Assembly: GCA_948099385.1 (NCBI GenBank)
Contig: CANUEZ040000193.1
Coordinates: 4,414,501 to 4,478,500 of the forward strand
DNA from: Fasciola hepatica
Taxonomy: Eukaryota; Platyhelminthes; Trematoda; Plagiorchiida; Fasciolidae
Length of the DNA stretch: 64,000 nt
Reading direction: 5' to 3'
Of the stretch, positions 11,305 through 23,046 are shown in pieces. Positions within the stretch are counted from its first letter, which is position 1, and each line of letters starts with the position of its first letter. The translations under genes were made by a program, and so were the position numbers. Below the pieces are notes generated by a model that saw nothing but the letters and a program-made list of their open reading frames with translations, ran no database searches and was not told the DNA's origin.

Positions 11305-12605
11305 TTCTACCAATGGAACGGAGGGATTGATGATCAAACACCGATTATGTCAGTTTACCATATACCCCAACGGTCGTGTTTCTGAACTATAAAAACGAAC
11401 GAAATTACCTGTGACTGTGCATACTCGACCGTTGATGAACTTAAGGATATCATGCCAGCATCACCGATGAGGGAGGTTAGTAAAGACCAGTGGCACCTTC
11501 TGCATGCGAGACGACACCTGATCCGTTGTCTGTTCACCTCATGGGATGGAAATGCCTCACTCGCAAAACTTATCTACTCCAGCTAGCGCTTGCTCTACTA
11601 ATAAAATATTTTATTCAGGGACAAACCAGTACAGCAGCATCGAACAAGAAATTCTTTGTGGTTCCCACGTAGCACATTTGATCCATTTGCGGAATGATTC
11701 ATAACCTGTATTCATTCCAAACAGTAGACACGGTGTTCGAAGGATTCCGAATGGTTCAAAAATTCTGATCACTTGTGTCACTCAAGCAGGAGCAGAGTGA
11801 GATGACAGTTTAGCTCTTCTTTATTTATCGTGCAGAGTGGTACTAACTGCCTTATCTCAGGTTCAGGCCATGTGGTCGATAAATCAAGTCAATGATCGCC
11901 CTAATACATCCGATTTACGGTGAATTTTCAATACATGCGTGACTTACAGAAAGGAATTGCTTGAGTTTTCCAATTCGAAAGATAAGACCACGCTCTGATT
12001 AGTATGACATTGTATCTGGATTATAGAACAAAATTGACTCGAAACACCAATAAGATGAGACTAAAACTGTGAAGCAAAGCAACTCGTGCACACAAATGAC
12101 GTAAGAATATCGTTCAAGGTCGGTGTCTGAATTTCTCCGATGCATTCATGAGATTCAAATCTGGGTAGTTCAGTGGTGCGCGGAGTTGATAGATCATTAG
12201 AAAAATGGGAGCTGGATTGCGACCGATTGCACGCAGCCCAACATGCAACGGTCAATTGGATATCGGAATGAACAACAAGCCTTCGGATACGTTGGTGCGG
12301 TAAGCAAATGAACAAAGGTTGATCTCGCTACAAAAATATGTTTTCTAGGGACTAAGCCCAGTGGCTCGACTGGAAGTCCCCTCTGCGTTGGATGGGACGA
12401 AAAAGGACGTATACCGTGGTCTCCAGGACCTGCGAATTATGCTCCAATGGAATATTTCCTGGGTGGTTATGTTGAAAGATAAGTTGGGGACCACAAGGCC
12501 GAGAACCTGGATGATTTGGAACATCAGATCCAATCTCTATTCTGTGAGATTCCAACATCAATGCAGGATGCGGTTTCACATAATATGGTTCGACGACAGA
12601 CCTTA
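11078..12605 (+). repeat. Array unit 2
   Basis: (TA)n at 11,256-11,296 followed by an 11-bp T-run. It differs from units 1 and 3-5 by cactcgcaa for cattcgcaa near 11,560 and gctctacta for gctccacta near 11,594, variants that also occur in partial unit 6, so those two are not simply adjacent in copy history. Confidence 0.9.
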
Positions 12606-12782
12606 TTTCTCGGGATATTTGATCTTCCTTGAATAATTTGTACACTATGGTCAGAATATAGGAAATGCACATTTATATATACTACTGAATTTCTTAGCTC
12701 CTGCGAGCAGGAGAAATTTGGGTACTGGCAGACAATGCCAGTTACTGTATGATATTCTCATTTGAGTAGGATGAAAGAAAAC

Positions 12783-12862
<80 letters not shown>

Positions 12863-14188
12863 ATATATATATATATATTTTTTTTTTTTCTACCAATTTA
12901 ACGGAGGGATTGACGATCAAACACCGATTATGTCAGTTTACCATATACCCCAACGGTCGTGTTTCTGAACTATAAAAACGAACGAAATTACCTGTGACTG
13001 TGCATACTCGACCGTTGATGAACTTAAGGATATCATGCCAGCATCACCGATGAGGGAGGTTAGTAAAGACCAGTGGCACCTTCTGCATGCGAGACGACAC
13101 CTGATCCGTTGTCTGTTCACCTCATGGGATGGAAATGCCTCATTCGCAAAACTTATCTACTCCAGCTAGCGCTTGCTCCACTAATAAAATATTTTATTCA
13201 GGGACAAACCAGTACAGCAGCATCGAACAAGAAATTCTTTGTGGTTCCCACGTAGCACATTTGATCCATTTTCGGAATGATTCATAACCTGTATTCATTC
13301 CAAACAGTAGACACGGTGTTCGAAGGATTCCGAATGGTTCAAAAATTCTGATCACTTGTGTCACTCAAGCAGGAGCAGAGTGAGATGACAGTTTAGCTCT
13401 TCTTTATTTATCGTGCAGAGTGGTACTAACTGCCTTATCTCAGGTTCAGGCCATGTGGTCGATAAATCAAGTCAATGATCGCCCTAATACATCCGATTTA
13501 CGGTGAATTTTCAATACATGCGTGACTTACAGAAAGGAATTGCTTGAGTTTTCCAATTCGAAAGATAAGACCACGCTCTGATTAGTATGACATTGTATCT
13601 GGATTATAGAACAAAATTGACTCGAAACACCAATAAGATGAGACTAAAACTGTGAAGCAAAGCAACTCGTGCACACAAATGACGTAAGAATATCGTTCAA
13701 GGTCGGTGTCTGAATTTCTCCGATGCATTCATGAGATTCAAATCTGGGTAGTTCAGTGGTGCGCGGAGTTGATAGATCATTAGAAAAATGGGAGCTGGAT
13801 TGCGACCGATTGCACGCAGCCCAACATGCAACGGTCAATTGGATATCGGAATGAACAACAAGCCTTCGGATACGTTGGTGCGGTAAGCAAATGAACAAAG
13901 GTTGATCTCGCTACAAAAATATGTTTTCTAGGGACTAAGCCCAGTGGCTCGACTGGAAGTCCCCTCTGCGTTGGATGGGACGAAAAAGGACGTATACCGT
14001 GGTCTCCAGGACCTGCGAATTATGCTCCAATGGAATATTTCCTGGGTGGTTATGTTGAAAGATAAGTTGGGGACCACAAGGCCGAGAACCTGGATGATTT
14101 GGAACATCAGATCCAATCTCTATTCTGTGAGATTCCAACATCAATGCAGGATGCGGTTTCACATAATATGGTTCGACGACAGACCTTA
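12606..14188 (+). repeat. Array unit 3, with the longest (TA)n tract
   Basis: The microsatellite at 12,784-12,878 is interrupted by single T and C changes and accounts for the 1,583-bp unit length. Just after it, the sequence reads ctaccaatttaacgg where other units have ctaccaatggaacgg. Confidence 0.9.
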
Positions 14189-15709
14189 TTTCTCGGGATA
14201 TTTGATCTTCCTTGAATAATTTGTACACTATGGTCAGAATATAGGAAATGCACATTTATATATACTACTGAATTTCTTAGCTCCTGCGAGCAGGAGAAAT
14301 TTGGGTACTGGCAGACAATGCCAGTTACTGTATGATATTCTCATTTGAGTAGGATGAAAGAAAACGTGTATATATATATACATATATCTATATATATATA
14401 TATTTTTTTTCTACCAATGGAACGGAGGGATTGATGATCAAACACCGATTATGTCAGTTTAACATATACCCCAACGGTCGTGTTTCTGAACTATAAAAAC
14501 GAACGAAATTACCTGTGACTGTGCATACTCGACCGTTGATGAACTTAAGGATATCATGCCAGCATCACCGATGAGGGAGGTTAGTAAAGACCAGTGGCAC
14601 CTTCTGCATGCGAGACGACACCTGATCCGTTGTCTGTTCACCTCATGGGATGGAAATGCCTCATTCGCAAAACTTATCTACTCCAGCTAGCGCTTGCTCC
14701 ACTAATAAAATATTTTATTCAGGGACAAACCAGTACAGCAGCATCGAACAAGAAATTCTTTGTGGTTCCCACGTAGCACATTTGATCCATTTGCGGAATG
14801 ATTCATAACCTGTATTCATTCCAAACAGTAGACACGGTGTTCGAAGGATTCCGAATGGTTCAAAAATTCTGATCACTTGTGTCACTCAAGCAGGAGCAGA
14901 GTGAGATGACAGTTTAGCTCTTCTTTATTTATCGTGCAGAGTGGTACTAACTGCCTTATCTCAGGTTCAGGCCATGTGGTCGATAAATCAAGTCAATGAT
15001 CGCCCTAATACATCCGATTTACGGTGAATTTTCAATACATGCGTGACTTACAGAAAGGAATTGCTTGAGTTTTCCAATTCGAAAGATAAGACCACGCTCT
15101 GATTAGTATGACATTGTATCTGGATTATAGAACAAAATTGACTCGAAACACCAATAAGATGAGACTAAAACTGTGAAGCAAAGCAACTCGTGCACACAAA
15201 TGACGTAAGAATATCGTTCAAGGTCGGTGTCTGAATTTCTCCGATGCATTCATGAGATTCAAATCTGGGTAGTTCAGTGGTGCGCGGAGTTGATAGATCA
15301 TCAGAGAAATGGGAGCTGGATTGCGACCGATTGCACGCAGCCCAACATGCAACGGTCAATTGGATATCGGAATGAACAACAAGTCTTCGGATACGTTGGT
15401 GCGGTAAGCACATGAACAAAGGTTGATCTCGCTACAAAAATATGTTTTCTAGGGACTAAGCCCAGTGGCTCGACTGGAAGTCCCCTCTGCGTTGGATGGG
15501 ACGAAAAAGGACGTATACCGTGGTCTCCAGGACCTGCGAATTATGCTCCAATGGAATATTTCCTGGGTGGTTATGTTGAAAGATAAGTTGGGGACCACAA
15601 GGCCGAGAACCTGGATGATTTGGAACATCAGATCCAATCTCTATTCTGTGAGATTCCAACATCAATGCAGGATGCGGTTTCACATAATATGGTTCGACGA
15701 CAGACCTTA
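14189..15709 (+). repeat. Array unit 4
   Basis: Short compound tract at 14,367-14,403 (TA repeats broken by catatatctat). Private changes include gatcatcagagaaatggg near 15,296, where others have gatcattagaaaaatggg, and aagtcttcgg for aagccttcgg near 15,381. Confidence 0.9.
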
Positions 15710-17232
15710 TTTCTCGGGATATTTGATCTTCCTTGAATAATTTGTACACTATGGTCAGAATATAGGAAATGCACATTTATATATACTACTGAATTTCTTA
15801 GCTCCTGCGAGCAGGAGAAATTTGGGTACTGGCAGACAATGCCAGTTACTGTATGATATTCTCATTTGAGTAGGATGAAAGAAAACGTATATATATATAT
15901 ATACATATATCTATATATATATATTTTTTTTTTCTACCAATGGAACGGAGGGATTGATGATCAAACACCGATTATGTCAGTTTACCATATACCCCAACGG
16001 TCGTGTTTCTGAACTATAAAAACGAACGAAATTACCTGTGACTGTGCATACTCGACCGTTGATGAACTTAAGGATATCATGCCAGCATCACCGATGAGGG
16101 AGGTTAGTAAAGACCAGTGGCACCTTCTGCATGCGAGACGACACCTGATCCGTTGTCTGTTCACCTCATGGGATGGAAATGCCTCATTCGCAAAACTTAT
16201 CTACTCCAGCTAGCGCTTGCTCCACTAATAAAATATTTTATTCAGGGACAAACCAGTACAGCAGCATCAAACAAGAAATTCTTTGTGGTTCCCACGTAGC
16301 ACATTTGATCCATTTGCGGAATGATTCATAACCTGTATTCATTCCAAACAGTAGACACGGTGTTCGAAGGATTCCGAATGGTTCAAAAATTCTGATCACT
16401 TGTGTCACTCAAGCAGGAGCAGAGTGAGATGACAGTTTAGCTCTTCTTTATTTATCGTGCAGAGTGGTACTAACTGCCTTATCTCAGGTTCAGGCCATGT
16501 GGTCGATAAATCAAGTCAATGATCGCCCTAATACATCCGATTTACGGTGAATTTTCAATACATGCGTGACTTACAGAAAGGAATTGCTTGAGTTTTCCAA
16601 TTCGAAAGATAAGACCACGCTCTGATTAGTATGACATTGTATCTGGATTATAGAACAAAATTGACTCGAAACACCAATAAGATGAGACTAAAACTGTGAA
16701 GCAAAGCAACTCGTGCACACAAATGACGTAAGAATATCGTTCAAGGTCGGTGTCTGAATTTCTCCGATGCATTCATGAGATTCAAATCTGGGTAGTTCAG
16801 TGGTGCGCGGAGTTGATAGATCATTAGAAAAATGGGAGCTGGATTGCGACCGATTGCACGCAGCCCAACATGCAACGGTCAATTGGATATCGGAATGAAC
16901 AACAAGCCTTCGGATACGTTGGTGCGGTAAGCACATGAACAAAGGTTGATCTCGCTACAAAAATATGTTTTCTAGGGACTAAGCCCAGTGGCTCGACTGG
17001 AAGTCCCCTCTGCGTTGGATGGGACGAAAAAGGACGTATACCGTGGTCTCCAGGACCTGCGAATTATGCTCCAATGGAATATTTCCTGGGTGGTTATGTT
17101 GAAAGATAAGTTGGGGACCACAAGGCCGAGAACCTGGATGATTTGGAACATCAGATCCAATCTCTATTCTGTGAGATTCCAACATCAATGCAGGATGCGG
17201 TTTCACATACTATGGTTCGACGACAGACCTTA
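15710..17232 (+). repeat. Array unit 5
   Basis: Compound (TA)n tract at 15,887-15,924 with the same catatatctat interruption as units 4 and 6, so these three share a more recent history. One change near 17,210 (catactatgg for cataatatgg) falls in the transposase relic. Confidence 0.9.
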
Positions 17233-17860
17233 TTTCTCGGGATATTTGATCTTCCTTGAATAATTTGTACACTATGGTCAGAATATAGGAAATGCACATT
17301 TATATATACTACTGAATTTCTTAGCTCCTGCGAGCAGGAGAAATTTGGGTACTGGCAGACAATGCCAGTTACTGTATGATATTCTCATTTGAGTAGGATG
17401 AAAGAAAACGTATATATATATATACATATATCTATATATATATATATATATTTTTTCTACCAATGGAACGGAGGGATTGATGATCAAACACCGATTATGT
17501 CAGTTTAACATATACCCCAACGGTCGTGTTTCTGAACTATAAAAACGAACGAAATTACCTGTGACTGTGCATACTCGACCGTTGATGAACTTAAGGATAT
17601 CATGCCAGCATCACCGATGAGGGAGGTTAGTAAAGACCAGTGGCACCTTCTGCATGCGAGACGACACCTGATCCTCTGTCTGTTCACCTCATGGGATGGA
17701 AATGCCTCACTCGCAAAACTTTTCTACTCCAGCTAGGCCTTGCTTTACTAATAAAATTTTTCGATCATGGCCAACCCAGGACAGCGGACGCAAACAAAAA
17801 ATCGTTTGTGGTTCCCACGTAGCACATTTTATCCCTTTGCGGAATGATTCATAACCTGTA
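17233..17860 (+). repeat. Array unit 6, partial; right edge of the array
   Basis: Identical in type to unit 5 up to about 17,672, with a (TA)n tract at 17,411-17,451. After atcctctgtctg it changes abruptly to a diverged version resembling the dispersed copy at 48,550-48,720, and homology stops at about 17,860 (gattcataacctgta). The edge therefore marks where the amplified sequence meets an older resident copy. Confidence 0.85.
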
Positions 17861-18668
17861 CTGACCGCCACTTGACGAACGTCTCCATCGGCACCTGGAA
17901 TCAGTTCGCGATAACTCCTTTTGGCTGGATCCCCCATGACTGTTTCCACCTGGGAGCAAAACGTATTCATCGATGCGTAAATCCCGTGTAAAGCAATAAC
18001 CACTTGTGGGACAATTGCAACGTTGGTGAGTACCCTTGTCCTCATTCTTTCCAGCTGGCACAGACCAAATATTGCACCTGAAATCGACACTTCGTATACC
18101 TTTTACTATGGGTGGTTTCTCCAGGAATGTCCGCTGGATTCCCATCGATCGGAACGTATCGCCACCTACGGTGTGATGTACAGTTCCCTATGAGAGAAAT
18201 TCTGTTGGCCACAACTAATGGAAACGAATGGCACTGGCATTATTTATTCGCTGCAAAACAATGGTGGGATTCGTCTATGGAACAAGACGATCTATATGCA
18301 TTTGTATCTTGTGAGTATTGTCGTTCAAAACCGTGTTCCAGGAACAGCCGCAACTAATTCAGGTCGCGGCATGGTGAGAAATTCGCACTGTGCCACTTGG
18401 GGTTTTCCCACCATGAAAAGGTAAACATGTCCACAGTCACATCGAATCCACAAATACCCAACTGGACCATAACCAGACACAAGGAAAATTTGAATATCTA
18501 TTCGAACGACTAAAAATATTCAAACCCACTTAAAAAGATGCGCAGACGTGGTTCCAAACGGAGCTGGTTGACTTCGAACCATAGTAACTGGTAACATCGT
18601 CCAGACATCAGTCACTAATTACACCTGAGTGTATTTTTATTATCAAAAATCTACGGTTACAATATGGC
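17861..18668 (+). repeat. Dispersed repeat segment upstream of PLE reverse transcriptase
   Basis: The stretch 17,900-18,100 aligns by eye with 49,335-49,530, and 18,115-18,420 aligns with 50,440-50,730; it is therefore part of the same composite as the PLE that follows. A plus-strand frame at 18,112-18,357 (QWWDSSMEQDD is a readable block) has a counterpart near 50,445-50,640 that contains stops. Its function is unknown; it may be the N-terminal part of the PLE or an older neighbour element. A 127-codon minus-strand frame at 17,707-18,090 crosses the junction and is probably chance. Confidence 0.55.
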
Positions 18669-19440
18669 TTGATAATCTTACGCCCTGACAATGATTCCAG
18701 ACCCGCGCTGACTCATTGGAGTGAATATGAGAAAATGGAGACCGTTCTTGACTATACCAGCAAGTTTGTGCGCCAATATAACTGTGATGAGCCGGATGAA
18801 CTAGAACGAGAAGTATCGGCGGAAGCACACTTTCTACTAGAAGGACATTTTACCTGTGAGACCACAGCTCAACATCTGAGACCAAATGGAACACAAAATC
18901 CACAACTCTATGGTCCACCGAAACTACACAAACCAGACGTTTCACTTAGACAAATACAATCAATGATTAATTCATCACAGCACGAATTGGCGAAATGGGT
19001 GTTGAAATTGTTTGAGATAGTTGATGATCCAATGGCCAGAGAAACTATCAAAGAAAGTTTAGAAATAGTAGAGATCTTTGGGCCAGATAATTGTGAAAGG
19101 GAAACACACGGCTTTATTTGATGTCCAATCACAATTCACGAACTTTCCTTTACGGAGGCCATACATACCATCTGCTACCATGGAGAGCAAAACCAACTCA
19201 AAATCGGCATACTAGTCCCATTTCAGGAACGACAATTACTACCATGCTCAACAGTCGTATTGTAGTCTTCCATTGGCCGAGCCTACAGACAGATTGGCGC
19301 AGTCGCAATACGGAACTCATTGGATTCATTTTATCAGGAAATGTTTTGGCTCACTTTGAGGAAAATACGAGCTTGTTCATGAATGCAATATAAGCAATAT
19401 GAGGTCTTATGGCCAAAAAAGCCCACTGCACTATAATAAA
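18669..19440 (+). pseudogene. Penelope-like element reverse transcriptase, copy 1
   Basis: A 150-codon frame at 18,669-19,121 begins with ILRPDNDSR and EYEKMETVLDYTSKF, matching the PLE block 'K-x-D-K-G-x ... Y-x-K-M-x-x-L-x-D-x-x-K-F'. It continues with YGPPKLHK (usual form Y-G-L-P-K-x-H-K), LRQIQSMINSSQHELAKW (usual R-P-I-x-S ... L-A-K-W) and other helices. In a shifted frame at 19,100-19,150 comes FDVQSQFTNFPL, reverse-transcriptase motif A with its aspartate, then YRQIGAVAIRNSLDSFYQEM around 19,270-19,345, the counterpart of 'Q-x-D-G-V-A-M-G-S-P-L'. Frameshifts and stops separate the parts. No Y-V-D-D box and no GIY-YIG endonuclease were found. Autonomous PLEs copy themselves by reverse transcription and depend on that endonuclease. 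Confidence 0.8.
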
Positions 19441-20260
19441 TAACCGGAAACCAGACTGTTCGGCTTGAAGATGGGGAACGCATAAGGCCCGATATGTCAG
19501 ATTTGGTCACCAGTTGAGTCATAATGGATTTCCTCCTACCACGAAAAATATCGTCGTTCGACGATCGGAACCTTTGACCTCCGAAATGTCAAGTGAAAGC
19601 TCTGCGCCACCGATCGCAGTTTGGTGTATCTTGCCGATGGAAAAGGCTTTCTTGCCAGGAAACAGGAAGATAAGTGCCATCAGAAAGAAGCAAATTGGTA
19701 TTGATTTTCAAGTACCGTTTATTCTAATAAATTAGTTTCTTGAAAAAAAGGAGTTCGAGAAAATCCTGCGATTATAGAGAAAATCTACCACAGTGTGTTC
19801 AGGTCCTCACTGTAGAGCTTGGATGATGAAGGGTAATATTTGGTGGGCTATGCGACAGCCAATTACCGGATCATACAAATGAATACCCCGAATCTCTTTA
19901 TCAACACGGAAATTCCAAAAATATAGGATGTTGATGTTTCTGTACACCGGAGATACCACTGCCGCATTACCTGTGAAAATGTACCCATTTATCTACTCAA
20001 GAAAGTACGTTTTATTTGTCCATTTTATTCAGACCGAAATGGTACTGATGCCGCTGACTTTTTAATTCCATGTGATCAGGCCGTCGGGGCGCAATCTGGA
20101 AAATTGGCACCATACATGTTGCCAGAGTGCAGAATCTAAGGCCTAGACAACAGGCTAAATGCCCGATGCCCACATGAATGTATTGATATTTTGCCTACTG
20201 ATGAGTATTCCTGTGAGAAATGTCGTTGCAGATTGCGTGAACAATTCTGCGCAATTTTGT
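19441..20260 (+). repeat. PLE copy 1, 3' portion
   Basis: Non-coding or decayed sequence shared by eye with 51,725-52,450 and 58,370-59,280, including the well-kept block ggatcatacaaatgaatacc near 19,868 and a block gatcaggccgtcgggg near 20,076. Homology with other copies ends near 20,250 (aacaattctgcg). Confidence 0.7.
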
Positions 20261-21554
20261 TTACCACTTATAAAACAAAATGTCATTCAGATATAAATTT
20301 TATTTTCAGTGAATGCTCACCAGCTAGACATTCATTCGCATTTAAAATTTAAACATTTATCTTATGAAGCAAATATTTCAATTCATTTCCAGTTTTGTTT
20401 CCAACGAGAAACCGACATTGATTGAAATCACTCTGGTCACATGCATATTTTGATCTTTCCTCCATCTATTTTTTATCAAGGGCTCTGTTTCATGTGGGCT
20501 AGAACAGTCGCTTCATCGAAGCGGGCGTATTGGATCAGGAAGACAAACTCACAAGAAAGGAAAATCACATTCATGGAAGCTATTTTTGATGTATTACCAA
20601 ACCTGTGTTGGAGTGATGGGTACAAGTGACACAAACTACATGAATAAGAAGAGCATGACTGCGGATTAGACGAAAAACATCCGACGCACACGTGAATCGA
20701 CAAAACAGATAAGTGATAATAGTAAGAAAGTAAATAATAAGTCAGACTGAATTCTAACTATAAATAAACGAGCAAGCCGTTACCAATACAGAAACGTGTA
20801 TGATCGAGACCTTTGTTCGTTGTCACAGTTCAGAAAGCAGGAGGCAAATACAACACGGCTAAACACTGAATAATGGAATTGTAATTCATCTCTGTTGTAA
20901 ATCGGTAGTCAGTTTACTGTGTCGTGTGCAATCGGATGTCCCAATTGTCCCAGTCATCGATACACGGAAATACGAAAATAATCTGAGTAGGAAAGTTGCT
21001 TGAATTTTACATATACTTCATTTAAACTGTGGTTGAATAAATTGAGACGTTTTTTGGACTAGCTCAAATGTGAATCGACTACTGCAACACATTAATGAGG
21101 AAAAAGGGAAATAGTGTTCCTGAGTAGTAATAGGAAACGATGACGTGCCGAATGAAGTGTAAATCTATTGTCCATGACAAACGAGTGGTTTTCGAACAGT
21201 TTATCTTCCCGGTTTGAGTAAGCTGCTCTGGGTCTTCCATATCGCACGTAGGTTCTTCTTTTGATGACAAAATGTGTCAAATTATGCAAATGAGTCCACC
21301 GGGTATCTGGCCTGATTACTGTATAATATAGTGATGATGCTGAATGAAAAATGAACTGTGTACTCTATAGATCACAGTTAGACATGTTGTCTTGGAAGAT
21401 GCTTTTTGTTACGAACGCACAAGTGATCCTCAACGAAGGCTACGAAAAGATTGATTCCACTGTGGTCACAGCAAAACCAGTCCGAATAACAACGAGCGTT
21501 AACTGGAACGTCATCTATGTTCAGATGAATGTGCTCTTCAATGCGCGGTACACT
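20261..21554. other. No recognisable gene
   Basis: AT-rich stretch with short frames only (for example 20,441-20,629 plus and 21,079-21,289 minus). No family resemblance and no repeat relationship with the rest of the window was noticed. Confidence 0.4.
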
Positions 21555-21860
21555 TTTCAACTGATGAGCTTAAAAGTCCTTGTGATCAAGCCGTCGGGAG
21601 GCAATCTGGACAATTGGAAACATACATGTTGAACAAGACTTAGTTATTTTGTACCTTCGAGTAATGGACTATGTGCTAATATTACCTTCAGTGACCTTGA
21701 TAATACGGTGCATTCACATGCGAGAATTTTTCCAGAGTGCAGATTCTAAGGCCTAGTAAAGGCCAATTGCTCGATGCCGACATAAATGTATTGATATTTT
21801 GCCTACTGACAAGTATTCCTGTGAGGAATGTCGTTGTAGATAGCATTAACAATTCTGCGT
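21555..21860 (+). repeat. PLE 3' end fragment, copy 2
   Basis: Starts within the block ccttgtgatcaagccgtcgg and aligns with 20,070-20,250 and 59,010-59,280. No reverse-transcriptase sequence precedes it, so this copy is 5'-truncated, as is common for elements mobilised by reverse transcription. It runs straight into a piece of the array unit. Confidence 0.65.
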
Positions 21861-22215
21861 TATCTGTTCACCTCATGAGATTGAAATGCCTCACTCGCAA
21901 AACGTATCTACTCCAGCTAGCGCTTGATTCACTAATGAAATATTTTATTCAGGGACAAACCAGTACAGCAGCATCAAACAAGAAATTCTTTGTAGTTCCC
22001 ACGTAGCACATATGATCCATTTGCGGAATGATTTTTAACCTGTATTCATTCCGAACAATAAACATGGTGACAGTTTTGTTCTTCTTCATTTAACGTGCAG
22101 AGTGGTACTAACTGTCTTATCTCAGATTCAGGCAACGCGGTCAGTAAATCAAGACAATGATCGTCCTAATACAACCCAAGTAGGGTGCATTTTCAATACA
22201 TGTGCGACTTACGTA
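21861..22215 (+). repeat. Fragment of the 1.52-kb array unit, copy next to PLE copy 2
   Basis: Begins with tctgttcacctcatgag (unit position equivalent to 9,998) and follows the unit, with an internal deletion after attccgaacaataaacatgg, to the block ending acatgtgcgactta. By eye it is clearly more diverged from the array units than they are from each other. From about 21,960 it is practically identical with 59,372 onward. Confidence 0.75.
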
Positions 22216-22800
22216 GTAATCTGAAAGAAACGAATACAAGCTTTTATTGAAAGGTCCAGAGGGATTCGTGGAGGAAGAATCAAACAGTTAGTACACTTAG
22301 ATTAATGTCGAGGCCGAATAACAAGATCGTTCATTATTGCGTCGTGGTCTACGAGAAAGTGGACATGGTGAAGGCTGAGGATATTTCCACATGTAAACGT
22401 GTGTGAATGAAGGATTTTAGATTTCGAGCAAATGAAAGTGAAAGATGCGGCTCTATAGAGTGTGGAGGGAAGACAATGATTTGTATTCGATGGTGACCTG
22501 TAAATTCGTCACACGAATCAAAATGCATGCTAATGATGTATTCAGTGAGAACATATCTATTGTTGACACAACAGAGGGTAGCAATTTTTGAGATTTGGTG
22601 GTAAGATGGAAATTAGACGGTAGAAGCGTTAGGTATATTTTGGTTATCAGAGAAAAGGTATGGAATGTTATTGAGAACAGAATGGGAGGGAGATCCAAAT
22701 TGAAGTTTGAACGTCAAATCAACGCACTTACGGATGTTAGGGAAAAGAGAACGGGGAGCAGACAAGCGGACAAGCTCACTCAGACTGTTTTGAGGAAAAT

Positions 22801-23046
22801 TCAATCTTTCGTTCCAATTACAGTGACAATACAAATAAGGAATAAACTGTATGCTATTGGAAAAATAATCACAAAGGTCTTTTCAATTAACGTCGTCAAC
22901 CGCATTAACACGTAGAACATACAGCAGATAACCGCGACTGGGAGAACCAAATGCACGTTCGTAGTTAAGAAAACGTAGCCTGACAGTACAGCCATCGTGA
23001 TCACGCGTAAAAGCTGATGAATTAGCAATGGATGCATTTGCATCAC
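22801..23046 (-). other. Hydrophobic open frame conserved in both duplication copies (copy A)
   Basis: On the minus strand an 81-codon frame shows three stretches that look like membrane helices: ITMAVLSGYVFL, then LVLPVAVICCMFYVL, then TFVIIFPIAYSLFLICIVTV, with charged residues between. An ATG near 23,040 and the motif attcatcag just inside it (a possible splice acceptor) leave open whether it would be a first or an internal exon. No family is recognised. Conservation between the copies says nothing about selection because they are too young. It could equally be chance coding in AT-rich DNA. Confidence 0.25.

Larger units (their letters stand above)
9541..17860 (+). repeat. Tandem array of a ~1.52-kb unit (five complete, one partial)
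   Basis: Landmarks such as tatggtcagaatatagg recur at 9,581, 11,118, 12,646, 14,229, 15,750 and 17,273, giving periods of 1,537, 1,528, 1,583, 1,521 and 1,523 bp. Apart from the (TA)n tract, units differ at only a handful of positions by eye, so amplification or homogenisation is recent. Each unit consists of a 170-bp lead, a (TA)n plus T-run, about 1 kb of non-coding sequence, and the C-terminal part of a dead Tc1/mariner-type transposase. A single diverged unit lies at 48,324-49,190 and parts at 21,861-22,215 and 59,281-59,627, so the unit derives from a dispersed repeat. Confidence 0.95.

Noticed and set aside
10817..17263. Repeated 62-, 91- and 106-codon frames in each array unit
   Set aside because: They overlap the transposase relic in other frames and strands. 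Their identity among units follows from the recent amplification and does not show selection.
9586..17487. Open frames rich in Ile-Tyr repeats in the tandem array
   Set aside because: They are translations of the (TA)n microsatellite.
17707..18090. 127-codon minus-strand frame at the array edge
   Set aside because: It crosses the junction of two repeats, has no family resemblance, and its counterpart near 49.3-49.5 kb is interrupted by stops.
20185..20235. Hammerhead-like words (CTGATGAG, GAAA, TGTC) at the PLE 3' end
   Set aside because: No stem II can form between the core parts, stem III is absent, and the related copies at 21.8 and 59.2 kb do not keep the core (CTGACAAG; GAGTAATATC).
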